Below are positions 56,077 through 64,000 of a stretch of DNA of 64,000 nt, one piece after another. Positions within the stretch are counted from its first letter, which is position 1, and every line of letters begins with the position of its first letter. This DNA comes from Flagellimonas hymeniacidonis (GTDB lineage Bacteria; Bacteroidota; Bacteroidia; Flavobacteriales; Flavobacteriaceae): NCBI RefSeq assembly GCF_008040165.1, contig NZ_VRUR01000001.1, positions 1,879,349 to 1,943,348 on the forward strand, given 5' to 3'. Below the pieces are notes generated by a model that ran no database searches, was not told the DNA's origin, and was given only the letters and a program-made list of their open reading frames with translations. A program made the translations under genes and the position numbers.

Positions 56077-56101
56077 AAAAGCCCTCTTTTTGAGGGCTTT
56101 T
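56077..56101 (+). terminator. Terminator of the five-repeat gene
   Basis: AAAAGCCCTC paired with GAGGGCTTTT, loop TTTTT, with the T-run included. Confidence 0.92.
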
Positions 56102-56353
56102 TATATGGGCCAATGTTTCCTTTCACCAACAGATGTATCGATTAAAAGCAGTTAACAAAAAAATAACACATAAATCGACCTAGTGTAGATGGCAAAAAAA
56201 AAGTTTTAACACTATCAATCTGACAAAATTTGGACACTTCTACTGCCAGTTTGCTAACCGTTGAAACGTAGAATTATCAATGCTTCTTTTTCTGTTTTTT
56301 AACCGATTCGTTAACAAAAAACTAAATATAATAATCTTCATTTTTAGTGGTTT

Positions 56354-56361
56354 TATCTTTG
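56354..56361 (+). promoter_or_regulatory. -7 box of the two-repeat gene
   Basis: TATCTTTG (TAnnTTTG), 23 bases before the ATG; no clear TTTG -33 element at the expected distance. Confidence 0.55.
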
Positions 56362-56384
56362 TAACAGATTAAAAAACAACAGTT

Positions 56385-56687
56385 ATGAAATACAGGAATT
56401 ATATAGTAGCAACAGTACTTTTTGCGTTTGCGGCAACATTCGTTAATGCCAAAAGCGTCAATAGATTAGAAGAAGAATTTGATATCAATAAGGTCATTTT
56501 TATTGAAGATGACCAGGATTGGGAACTAGGTTTTGATACCGCAAAATATCTACCGGAAAACTTTGATCCATATAGTGGTGCGTTTTCCTTGAAAGCAATC
56601 AATTATATTGATGATTGTGATGAAATTGATTTAGGATTTGAAACCGCTGGTTACTTACCTGCTGGTTTTGATCCCTATATCCAATAG
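56385..56687 (+). CDS. Exported acidic repeat protein, two LPxxFDPY units
   Basis: A 100-residue protein with a signal peptide (1-22, ending VNA) and two copies of the same 35-residue repeat as the preceding gene: YLPENFDPY at 55-63 and YLPAGFDPY at 90-98, with LGFDT/LGFET and FIEDD/YIDDC ahead of each. The last repeat ends two residues before the C-terminus, as in the larger protein. It has its own promoter and terminator. The pair is probably the result of duplication. Function unknown. Confidence 0.85.
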   Translation: MKYRNYIVATVLFAFAATFVNAKSVNRLEEEFDINKVIFIEDDQDWELGFDTAKYLPENFDPYSGAFSLKAINYIDDCDEIDLGFETAGYLPAGFDPYIQ

Positions 56688-56710
56688 TATAGTTAGTTTC
56701 AGACTATTTT

Positions 56711-56724
56711 TTGAGTTAGTTAGT
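56711..56724 (+). promoter_or_regulatory. Stop-codon-rich 3'-UTR motif
   Basis: TTGAGTTAGTTAGT, identical to 56059-56072, 10 bases before the terminator of the two-repeat gene. Confidence 0.5.
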
Positions 56725-56733
56725 TTATCAGTG

Positions 56734-56755
56734 ACCCCTCCCCTTATGGAGGGGT
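56734..56755. terminator. Terminator between the two-repeat gene and the DASS gene
   Basis: 8-bp stem ACCCCTCC/GGAGGGGT with a 6-base loop; T-rich on the plus side. It lies 10 bases from the end of the convergent DASS gene and may serve both. Confidence 0.85.
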
Positions 56756-56764
56756 TATTTATTT

Positions 56765-58207
56765 TTAGAACAATAATGGTATTACAAATTGAAATACCAA
56801 TATCAGAAGGGCTACAGCAATTAGATTTAATAAGATGCCAACCCGAGCCATTTGAGCAATTTTCACATAACCACTGGCAAAAACAATAGCATTTGGCGGG
56901 GTAGCCATGGGAAGCATAAAAGCACAGCTACTTGCAATAGTAACGGGAATTAATAAATAGAGAATTGGGATGTCCAATCCAATGGCAATACCCGCCACCA
57001 CAGGAGCCAGCACAGCGACTAGGGCCACGTTACTCATTAATTCCGTCATAAAGAGCATTAAAAGAATCAGTAAAGATGCGGTAAGAAGAATGCTGATTTC
57101 ACTCGCGGCAATAGCATTTGCAACCATATCTACAATTCCACTTGATGACATTCCTTTTGCCAAAGCCAATCCTCCTCCAAATAATATTAAAATGCCCCAT
57201 GCTAGTTTTGAAGTGTCGCTCCATCGAATGATAAAATCTCCTTTTTTTAAGTTGTAGGGAATTCCAAAGAGCGAAATGGCAGCAAAAATACTGATCATGG
57301 TATCTGTGAGTCCCAGATTTGGAAAGATAGAATTGATTAAGGTTCTAAAAATCCATAGAAAAACAGTGACACCAAAAATAGCGAGTACCATTTTTTCTTT
57401 GCCAGAGGTAGGCCCAAGTTTTTGTAGCTCGGTTTGAATAACTTCTTTGGAAGCATTGAATTTTAAATCTCGATTAGGATACATCCATTTCACTAATACC
57501 AAATAACTGATACCAATCATAATGATTGAAAAAGGTAGTCCCAAAGTCATCCATTTAAGAAAAGAGATTTCAGTATTATATTCATTCTCTAACAAGCCAA
57601 TTAATACAGAATTGGGAGGGGTTCCTATAACTGTGGCAATTCCTCCAGCGTTGGCGGAAAATGCGATGCCAAGCATAACACTTAAAGCAAAATTCTTATC
57701 GTTTTTAGTAAAACCATCTTCGTCATTAATCAATAAACTAATCACAGAAAGCGCAATGGGCAACATCACTACAGTACTTGCGGTATTGCTTATCCACATG
57801 CTTAGGGATGCGGTAGCAATCATAAATCCAAGAATAACTTTGTTTGGAGTTGTGCCAGTAAGCCTAATAATGTTGAGTGCAATTCGTTTGTGAAGATTCA
57901 CCTTTTCCAGAGCAAGTGCCATGACAAAACCACCAAAGAAGAGGAATACAATTGGACTCCCATAATTGGCACCTACTTCTGCAATGGGTAATACATTTAA
58001 CAAGGGTAAAAGTAATAGGGGCAGAAGCGCTGTAACGGAAATAGAAACTGCTTCGGTAATCCACCAAATCAGCATCCAAACGGCAACCGAAATAACAGGG
58101 TCTCCTTTTTCTGAAACGAGTTCAATGGGTAAACTATTTAAAATTAGAAAGGCTACTGGGCCAAGAATGAGCCCTAAAATTTTGGATTTTTCCATGGGTG
58201 GTTTCAA
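56765..58207 (-). CDS. DASS (SLC13) family carboxylate transporter
   Basis: A 480-residue inner-membrane transporter with about 11-12 membrane segments. The SNT-type motifs are visible: SMWISNTASTVVMLP (near 135-149), the first substrate/sodium-binding SNT, and TELMSNVALVAVLAP (near 390-404), the second. This family imports C4-dicarboxylates or citrate with sodium; sulfate is possible. It is in the same direction as the STN receptor gene 113 bases upstream but separated from it by a terminator, so it is a separate unit. Confidence 0.9.
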   Translation of the reverse strand: MKPPMEKSKILGLILGPVAFLILNSLPIELVSEKGDPVISVAVWMLIWWITEAVSISVTALLPLLLLPLLNVLPIAEVGANYGSPIVFLFFGGFVMALALEKVNLHKRIALNIIRLTGTTPNKVILGFMIATASLSMWISNTASTVVMLPIALSVISLLINDEDGFTKNDKNFALSVMLGIAFSANAGGIATVIGTPPNSVLIGLLENEYNTEISFLKWMTLGLPFSIIMIGISYLVLVKWMYPNRDLKFNASKEVIQTELQKLGPTSGKEKMVLAIFGVTVFLWIFRTLINSIFPNLGLTDTMISIFAAISLFGIPYNLKKGDFIIRWSDTSKLAWGILILFGGGLALAKGMSSSGIVDMVANAIAASEISILLTASLLILLMLFMTELMSNVALVAVLAPVVAGIAIGLDIPILYLLIPVTIASSCAFMLPMATPPNAIVFASGYVKIAQMARVGILLNLIAVALLILVFQFVIPLLF

Positions 58208-58246
58208 GATTGAAAAGCCTAAAGATAAGCTGTGTTATGCACATGA

Positions 58247-58276
58247 AAAAACCTTCCCAAAAATGGGAAGGTTTTT
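58247..58276 (-). terminator. Terminator of the TonB receptor gene
   Basis: A 13-bp stem AAAAACCTTCCCA/TGGGAAGGTTTTT with a 4-base loop, 44 bases after the receptor stop. A stop-rich motif (58281-58299) precedes it. Confidence 0.9.
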
Positions 58277-58280
58277 GTAG

Positions 58281-58299
58281 ATAAACTAAACTCAACTAA
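58281..58299 (-). promoter_or_regulatory. Stop-codon-rich 3'-UTR motif
   Basis: Minus strand TTAGTTGAGTTTAGTTTAT, between receptor stop and terminator; related to the copies at 38205, 56059 and 56711. Confidence 0.45.
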
Positions 58300-58319
58300 T
58301 TCAGAACAACTGTAAAGTA

Positions 58320-61300
58320 CTAAAGTCCTAATCGCAAGCGTGCGAAAAGATATCTACCACTATACCCAAATTGGGATGTTCTTCTTGAATATACAAACTG
58401 ATCCCCTGAAGTGCCACCCGCTCTGTTTTCATCAGGATACACATCAAAGAGGTTACTGGCACCTACCGTTAGTGATAGGTTCTCTGAAAATGATTTGGTA
58501 ACGGTAAAGTCTGTAATTAACTTTCCGCCATATACTGCATCATCGCTTACCGTGGTTCCTTCCACACGAGCGTCTCCATTAAAATCATCTGGATCTGTTA
58601 CTTCACCAAAGAAGACATTTCTTAAAAGGAAATCCCATGAATTACAAGACACCAAATTGGTAAGATTCAATTTTGTTCTTGGCTGTGCCAAGGTTAAAAA
58701 AGCTTCCTCTTGACCATCAAAAAATGAACCACTTAATCCAGCATTTTCTATAAGTTGTGGTACAAAAATGTCTTCAACCTCTGTTTTATTGAAGGTAGCT
58801 GCAAAGTCGTTTTTAAGGGTGGTTTCTCCCCAATTGATTTTATGGGAAAGGACAACGTCCAACCCAGAAGATTTTGTATCAATGGCGTTGACGAAGAAAC
58901 GGGCACTTGTGGCACCGGCCGAATCAAAGATTCCAGTAAGTTCTGGGTCGCCTCCGTTGCCGAAACTTCCACTATATACTATGCGATCATCTATGTAGAT
59001 CATGTAGCCATCAACAGTTATGGAGAAATTACCAAAGTTACCGGTTATTCCTGCACTAATACTGTTAGAGGTTTCTTCTCTTAACTTATCAATTCCAATG
59101 AGTGTAGCAGCTCTACTATCATTGGTAAAAGTACCTTGTTCAAAAGGGACATTGTCTACAAAAACGGTACTTGTTCTGCTAAAAAACTGTTGGTGTAAAG
59201 AGGGTGCCCTAAAACCTGAGCTGCTTGCTGCTCTTAGTGCAAGATTTTCTGAAAGCTTTAAGCGGGTAGCAAGTTTGTAGTTAAATGTGCTCCCAAAATC
59301 AGAGTAGTTTTCATATCTACCTGCCAGGCTCAACAACCAATTTTCGGTAAAATCAGCTTCAAAATCTGCGTAAAGCGAAATGTTATTTCTAAATTTTTCC
59401 GTTGCATTTCCTGGATCATATCCTCTAAATACCTGCGAACCTCCACCTAAAGGTGCTCCTGTGAAATTGTTTCGCACCAATTGGTCATCTGGAGTGACAC
59501 TATTTACTGGATTTCCGTTGATGTCATAGCTAGTATATGAAGCTTCTTCACCTGCAACAATCTCATATTTTTCAACCTTGTATTCAGCACCGAATGCCAT
59601 ATTGAAACCTTCAAAAATATCCTCATGGAATCTATTAAAATCCAAGTTGGTCGTGTTTTGTGTAAAGCCTAATCCACCTGCATCAAAAGAACGGGGAGTG
59701 GCAACACCTAATGTTCCGTTGCTGGAATTTCCAACGGTAATATCAAATGTATTTCTACCATAGGTATTGGAAAAATCAACATCCCATTCATTTATCTTTC
59801 CCTTAATTCCTATAGCGAGGGATTGATCTAGGATGTCTGTTCCAATATTTGGTAAAAAACCATTTGGAAAAGCAGGAGTATTCGCTCGTCCATCTCCTTG
59901 GGCCGGTCTTCTGTAGAATCCTGAAGCAAGTCCTTGGCGATAACTAATGCCCCCAAAGCCATAAACTTCTGTGGTCTCTGAAACAGGAATGGACATATTT
60001 GCAAAGAACTTTCCTTCTCTTAATCTAGATGTACCTACTTTAAATCTAAAATCTTCACGAGTAAGTCCACGAGCGGCAAGCTCATCTTCATCGGCATCAA
60101 AGCCAAGTAAATCACGAAAAGTTCCGATATCCGTATCATCAGCAAGATTAAGCCCTGCAATTTGATCCTTTACAGATTGATCTAGGTAGCCAATGCCTTG
60201 TGCAGCATTTGCGTAATCTTGAAGTGACATATCGGCTACAACCCCACCACCAGCGGCAAAAATACGCTCTGCACCGTGAAATCCTTGAAAAATATCTCCA
60301 GCATAATCTTTATTTCGAAGCGCTGGTTCCCTTGTAGATAGGGATCCTGTGAAATTAATATACCCACGGTCTCCAATGGGAAGTCCAAAGTTCGCATCTA
60401 ATTGAAACTTTTCGCCATCGCTACCGCCTTCAAACTGGTTGCTGTTCTCGCTAAAGTTTGCTCCAGAAGTCAGTGAAAGGTCCAATTTTCCGGTTGCTTT
60501 TTTAAGTACGATATTGATAACCCCTGCAATGGCATCAGAACCATATTGCGCTGCGGCACCATCTCTAAGTACTTCAATACGTTGTATTGCTGCTGCAGGA
60601 ATTGCATTCATGTCTGTACCTACACTACCAGCTCCTACAGTTCCATTTACATTGATTAAAGCAGTATTGTGTCTTCTTTTACCATTGATTAAAACCAAAA
60701 CCTGGTCAGGACCTAATCCTCTTAACGAAGCAGGATCAATATGATCTGTTCCATCTGATACCGTTTGGGATTGAGAAGTAAATGAAGGTGCAACATAATT
60801 TAATATCTGATTTACGCTAACCTGCGGACCTTGATTTGCAATAGTAGCTACATCAATTACATCTACGGGCACTGTGGTCTCTGTGGCAGTTCTATTGGGG
60901 TTTCTTGATCCAACTACAACCACATCATCCAAACGTGCCGCGTCTTCCACCAGCACTATATTTACGGTTGATTGTCCGTTTAGGTCTACCTCTGTTGTTT
61001 TGAAGCCAAGATAGGAAACGACCAGCGTGGCATTTGTATCATCCAACTCCAATGTAAAATTACCATCAAAATCAGCCTGGGTACCATTGGTGGTCCCTTT
61101 GACCAAAATGTTGGCTCCTGGCAATGGACTGCCATCACCATCTTTAACAGAACCCCTAATTTCTTGTTGAATCCGTAATGAGGAACTCGAGTCTTTTTCC
61201 AATGATTTCTTCTTTAAAACGATTTGATTTCCATTAATGGAATAGTCAAGGTCTTCTTTTTCCGAAAGCCTGTTCAAAACCGTAATCAGCTTTTCATCAT

Positions 61301-61568
61301 TTGCGATTAAAGAGGTTTTTTTATCATCATTGATTTCCTTTACATTGTAGAAAAACTTATAACCAGATTGTTCTTTTATCTCATTGAGAATATTTTTTAG
61401 AGGAACATCTTGAAATTCAAAACGTACTCTTTTCTGCGCGTTAACATCACTTGCAGAGAGCTGACAAATAATAAAGAAAGTGAGAAAAAAACTTAACTTC
61501 ATTTTTAAGGTCAATTTTGTGCTGGCCACCAAGAAAAAGGGTGACTTGAAAACCATGCTTTTTTTCAT
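58320..61568 (-). CDS. TonB-dependent receptor with STN signalling domain
   Basis: A 1082-residue outer-membrane receptor. After a signal (to about 45) come an STN domain (about 50-120; FQDVPLKNILNEI), a carboxypeptidase-regulatory-like domain (about 134-210; SVKDGDGSPLPGANI), a TonB-box-like DDVVVVGSR, a plug (about 232-355) and a barrel ending FARLRLGL. The STN domain passes a ligand signal to FecR, encoded next to it. No SusD gene follows, so it is not a standard glycan (Sus) pair. Substrate unknown; the adjacent DASS gene hints at an organic acid, which is weak evidence. Confidence 0.92.
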   Translation of the reverse strand: MKKSMVFKSPFFLVASTKLTLKMKLSFFLTFFIICQLSASDVNAQKRVRFEFQDVPLKNILNEIKEQSGYKFFYNVKEINDDKKTSLIANDEKLITVLNRLSEKEDLDYSINGNQIVLKKKSLEKDSSSSLRIQQEIRGSVKDGDGSPLPGANILVKGTTNGTQADFDGNFTLELDDTNATLVVSYLGFKTTEVDLNGQSTVNIVLVEDAARLDDVVVVGSRNPNRTATETTVPVDVIDVATIANQGPQVSVNQILNYVAPSFTSQSQTVSDGTDHIDPASLRGLGPDQVLVLINGKRRHNTALINVNGTVGAGSVGTDMNAIPAAAIQRIEVLRDGAAAQYGSDAIAGVINIVLKKATGKLDLSLTSGANFSENSNQFEGGSDGEKFQLDANFGLPIGDRGYINFTGSLSTREPALRNKDYAGDIFQGFHGAERIFAAGGGVVADMSLQDYANAAQGIGYLDQSVKDQIAGLNLADDTDIGTFRDLLGFDADEDELAARGLTREDFRFKVGTSRLREGKFFANMSIPVSETTEVYGFGGISYRQGLASGFYRRPAQGDGRANTPAFPNGFLPNIGTDILDQSLAIGIKGKINEWDVDFSNTYGRNTFDITVGNSSNGTLGVATPRSFDAGGLGFTQNTTNLDFNRFHEDIFEGFNMAFGAEYKVEKYEIVAGEEASYTSYDINGNPVNSVTPDDQLVRNNFTGAPLGGGSQVFRGYDPGNATEKFRNNISLYADFEADFTENWLLSLAGRYENYSDFGSTFNYKLATRLKLSENLALRAASSSGFRAPSLHQQFFSRTSTVFVDNVPFEQGTFTNDSRAATLIGIDKLREETSNSISAGITGNFGNFSITVDGYMIYIDDRIVYSGSFGNGGDPELTGIFDSAGATSARFFVNAIDTKSSGLDVVLSHKINWGETTLKNDFAATFNKTEVEDIFVPQLIENAGLSGSFFDGQEEAFLTLAQPRTKLNLTNLVSCNSWDFLLRNVFFGEVTDPDDFNGDARVEGTTVSDDAVYGGKLITDFTVTKSFSENLSLTVGASNLFDVYPDENRAGGTSGDQFVYSRRTSQFGYSGRYLFARLRLGL

Positions 61569-61620
61569 AATTTTGAGTGTTTGATTGTTAGTAATTATTC
61601 TTGTTAGCGATCTTACATTT

Positions 61621-61644
61621 AGGGAGGTGCTGCAACACCTCCTT
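61621..61644. repeat. Hairpin between fecR and the receptor gene
   Basis: GGAGGTG-CTGCAA-CACCTCC stem, T8 on the plus strand. Both flanking genes are on the minus strand, where the 3' side has no T-run, so it is a poor terminator for them. It could block antisense transcription or protect an mRNA end. Confidence 0.6.
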
Positions 61645-61648
61645 TTTT

Positions 61649-62806
61649 TTATTTAGTTATTGTAATTATGTTGTTTTCTATTGTATAGTTAAATGGAGTA
61701 CTTGACGAAATGGTATTAAGAATCGTCTCAATGTTTTCATTTTCAAATTCTCCTTTATAGACCTCGTCTTTAATACTTTCCAGTTTGTTGATAATCGAAA
61801 CATTATGAGCACGTTCCAATTTATTCAGAATTTGTTCAAAGGATAGGTTGTCTATGATCAATCTGTTTTCCAACCAACTTGTATAGATTCTCGTATCCAC
61901 TTTTTGCTTTGTTAGTGTACCATTTTCTTTAGTAAATGCTGCCTGATAGCTAGGACTTAATAGAATGTTAGTGTCCGGGTTGGAGTTTTCATATACGTTA
62001 ACTGAACCTTCTACCAAAGTAGCAGCTATTTTTCCATCGGATTTGTATGCAGAGACATTGAATTGTGTGCCAAGAACCTTAATGTCAACGTTTTCCGCAT
62101 TCACGATGAAGGGTCTTTTCTTGTCTTTGGTAACATCAAAATAAGCCTCTCCCTCTAAATAAACCACCCTGTTTTGAGTGCTAGCGCTTAGGTTTTGAGG
62201 AAACCTTAGGCGCGTTCCAGCGTTCAACCATACTTTGGTTCCATCGGATAGTTTGATTTGAAAAGTTTGCCCGTAGGGAACATAGATTTCATTAAATACC
62301 AAATTTTCCGATGACCTGTCGTTGGTGGTGCTAAAATCTAAACCTAGAGCTTGTTTTTTAGCAATGGTTTTACCTTGTTTGTCTGTGAGAAGGGCTTCCC
62401 CATTTGCTGTAATATATTGTTTCGTTCCGTCAGCTAGTGTGATGCTAATCTGGTTACTTTCACTAGAAGAGTTGCCAACAATGACTGGGTCAGTGCCTTT
62501 GCCATCCTTAAACTGACCCAGATAAACAAAACTAGCTATAGCCATAAGGCCTATAAAAATAGCTGCATACCTTACTAGGTGGAATCTTTTTCTCCTGCCG
62601 ACCTTATGCTGGTCAATGGTTGTCATGAACTCTTTAAAAGCAGCCGTTCCATCAAAATGGTGATTCAGGTTATTTTTTGAACGATTTGTTATTTCTCGCT
62701 TAAACACTTTTAGGTTATCCTTGTTGGCGAGAACCCATCTCTTTAAGCGTTTTCTTTCGCTGGCGGAAATAGTTCGGTTTAAAAACTTCTCAATTAGATC
62801 TTGCAT
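61649..62806 (-). CDS. FecR-family anti-sigma regulator
   Basis: A 385-residue protein: cytoplasmic anti-sigma N-terminus (about 1-75), one membrane helix (about 83-101) and a periplasmic FecR domain (about 125-320). EIYVPYGQTFQIKLSDGTKVWLNAG-type FecR core lies near 168-192; the C-terminal DUF4974 domain (about 310-380) is usual in Bacteroidota. It is expected to hold the ECF sigma factor inactive until the STN receptor binds ligand. It is divergent from that sigma gene and 80 bases upstream of the receptor. Confidence 0.94.
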   Translation of the reverse strand: MQDLIEKFLNRTISASERKRLKRWVLANKDNLKVFKREITNRSKNNLNHHFDGTAAFKEFMTTIDQHKVGRRKRFHLVRYAAIFIGLMAIASFVYLGQFKDGKGTDPVIVGNSSSESNQISITLADGTKQYITANGEALLTDKQGKTIAKKQALGLDFSTTNDRSSENLVFNEIYVPYGQTFQIKLSDGTKVWLNAGTRLRFPQNLSASTQNRVVYLEGEAYFDVTKDKKRPFIVNAENVDIKVLGTQFNVSAYKSDGKIAATLVEGSVNVYENSNPDTNILLSPSYQAAFTKENGTLTKQKVDTRIYTSWLENRLIIDNLSFEQILNKLERAHNVSIINKLESIKDEVYKGEFENENIETILNTISSSTPFNYTIENNIITITK

Positions 62807-62894
62807 TTTTCACAATCTTACACCTCTATGATGTGAATTTGACAAAAAACCCCTACGTATTTTATAAATTTTATACTTTAGCCTATATTTTTTT

Positions 62895-63443
62895 ATGATG
62901 AAGGAAGAAATACTCTTGGAAAATTTAAGGAAAGGCAATGTAGATGCCTACGAGTATTTGTTCAATGAATATTATGACTGGCTGTGCAATTATATCTTCA
63001 AACTCTGCGGGGATAGAAGCATGTCCAAAGATGTGGTGCAAGAAATTATGATAAAGCTCTGGGAGAAAAAAGGACAACTATCAATCAAGGGGTCTTTAAA
63101 AGGATATTTATTCAAATCTTGCCACAATCAATTTTTGCAACAGCTTAGAAAAGAAAAAAAACAGCCTGATTTACTTGATAAGATACGTTGGGATACCATT
63201 TACGAGAGTTATTTTGAATTAAAAGAGGACGATGCATATTTTAAATCTGCTCTTTTAAAGTTGGATGAACTTATAGATAAACTGCCTCCTAAGTGCAAGG
63301 AAATCTTTATCATGAACAAATTAGAGCGCAGAAAGTACAGAGAAATAGCCCTTGATATGGGGATTTCGGTAAAAACTGTGGAAAATCAAATGTCAAAAGC
63401 GCTACGTATTATTAGAGAGAATGCATCCGTTTTTCTTTTCTAA
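62895..63443 (+). CDS. ECF RNA polymerase sigma factor (FecI-like)
   Basis: A 182-residue sigma-70 family ECF factor with region 2 (about 15-85; FNEYYDWLCNYIFKLCGD and DVVQEIMIKLWEKK) and region 4 (about 120-178; LPPKCKEIFIMNKLERRKYREIA and TVENQMSKALRII). It matches the Bacteroidota FecI-like group. It faces away from fecR, with 88 bases between their starts, unlike the usual same-strand sigma-fecR order. It should transcribe the receptor gene. The double ATG leaves the start uncertain by one codon. Confidence 0.94.
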   Translation: MMKEEILLENLRKGNVDAYEYLFNEYYDWLCNYIFKLCGDRSMSKDVVQEIMIKLWEKKGQLSIKGSLKGYLFKSCHNQFLQQLRKEKKQPDLLDKIRWDTIYESYFELKEDDAYFKSALLKLDELIDKLPPKCKEIFIMNKLERRKYREIALDMGISVKTVENQMSKALRIIRENASVFLF

Positions 63444-63630
63444 AACCAGTCTGATAAGGGTAAGTTTCAGAGATTATTTCTATATTTTTTTGGGAAACCA
63501 AGAGGTGTCTTTTAAAGTATTTTATAAAATAGGAAGGGTCATCAAACCCCACTTTAAAGGCAATTTCTCCTATCTGAAGCGTGGTAATTTTGGGAAACCT
63601 TTCTTTTTTAAGCAGAAACAGCGTCTGGGG
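63412..63630 (-). pseudogene. Remnant of an AraC-type HTH domain
   Basis: On the minus strand, a frame without stop from 63630 to 63412 reads LQIGEIAFKVGFDDPSYF and on to IKYFKRH, the second helix-turn-helix of an AraC regulator (compare IAFKVGFxDPSYFIKxFK). The N-terminal sensor and first helix-turn-helix are absent, and downstream sequence lacks the usual PSEYR end. It overlaps the end of the sigma gene and the end of the next gene on its strand. It is a decayed fragment. Confidence 0.8.
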
Positions 63631-63982
63631 TCATGATGCCATCTGTGGAACGCCCCAATTTTATATTTACCAATATTTCATGCAAGGTTTCTGTGGCAAG
63701 TCCATGCAATACCAAACGATACGCTGCGGTATAAGTTGATGTGGGTACCATAGGGTGTTTGTTGTTAACGAGCCCTAAATGCCCTGGAGTCCCCAATATT
63801 TGAGTGGTATAGATGGCAACGGTCTCATCCAGTTGTAATGAGTTAGATGCTCTTACAAAATCGTTTGCCGTAAGGAATAGTTGGTAAAAGGGAGTGAATA
63901 ATTCTATAGCCGACCTTAAATCAAGAATATTTGTCCATTTCTTTGGAAATTCAATGTGGTTAAATTGGTTCTCCGAAATCAT
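63608..63982 (-). CDS. Unrecognised protein at the window edge
   Basis: A frame of at least 124 residues; the ATG at 63982 gives this length, but codons remain open to the window end, so the true start may lie beyond. The sequence is neutral, with a helical middle (LFLTANDFVRASNSL) and a GTPGHLGLVNNKHPMVP loop. I do not recognise a family. It ends against the AraC remnant, and its last residues (GRSTDGIMTPDAVSA) could be altered by whatever truncated that gene. No function is proposed. Confidence 0.55.
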   Translation of the reverse strand: MISENQFNHIEFPKKWTNILDLRSAIELFTPFYQLFLTANDFVRASNSLQLDETVAIYTTQILGTPGHLGLVNNKHPMVPTSTYTAAYRLVLHGLATETLHEILVNIKLGRSTDGIMTPDAVSA

Positions 63983-64000
63983 ATCCAGATTTAAAGTGTT

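Noticed and set aside
58320..61568. SusC of a polysaccharide utilisation locus
   Set aside because: No SusD or carbohydrate-active enzyme genes lie nearby, and the sequence looks CirA/BtuB-like.

Overview
The window is about 40% GC and reads as chromosome of a marine-type member of the Flavobacteriaceae (Bacteroidota). Signs are GSCFA, DUF6090, DUF4230, DUF6607 and DUF5522 proteins, an STN-type TonB receptor with FecR and an ECF sigma factor, HmuY, the LemA/TPM pair, -7 promoter boxes of the Bacteroidota form TAnnTTTG, and few Shine-Dalgarno sequences. No prophage, CRISPR array, rRNA or intact insertion sequence is visible.

1-7.6 kb: an esterase divergent from a ToxR-like membrane regulator, a small broken gene, an initiator tRNA-Met, an AGCS symporter, and the ribosome-assembly GTPases Era and Der. 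7.6-15.5 kb: a two-gene unit for an alpha-2-macroglobulin lipoprotein and penicillin-binding protein 1C. 16.7-19.9 kb: an envelope operon (M23 peptidase, MerR regulator, LemA, two TPM proteins). 20-31 kb: alaS, GSCFA and DUF4230 genes, an enlarged aromatic amino acid hydroxylase, a DUF4136 lipoprotein, a 53-residue DUF5522 gene, and a tightly coupled run ending in hemL.

31-38 kb is more variable. It holds a frameshifted DUF559 gene between palindromic repeat units, an MFS transporter, a TetR regulator with matching operators before itself and before an alpha/beta hydrolase, and small NTF2-like, SRPBCC and AraC genes. 38.2-43.2 kb is a probable heme or iron uptake locus: DoxX-like protein, HmuY-like lipoprotein and TonB receptor on one strand; DUF6607 protein and an exported FMN-binding protein with an ApbE-type flavinylation motif on the other. 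A palindrome lies between them.

43.3-55 kb carries regulators, a membrane-bound class III cyclase, an NmrA/DUF1772/DUF5367 operon, a vanadium-haloperoxidase-like lipoprotein, a DUF3307/SatD pair preceded by three exact-period 28-bp palindromic repeats, and a large zinc metalloprotease. 55.2-56.7 kb encodes two exported acidic proteins built from a 34-35 residue repeat that I cannot assign to a known family. 56.7-63.5 kb has a DASS carboxylate transporter and a cell-surface signalling system (STN TonB receptor, FecR, divergent ECF sigma factor). The last 600 bases hold an AraC remnant and an unrecognised gene at the edge.

The best candidates for undescribed biology are the repeat proteins, the SatD operator array, the DUF559 gene with palindromic flanks, and a stop-codon-rich 3'-UTR motif placed before terminators.
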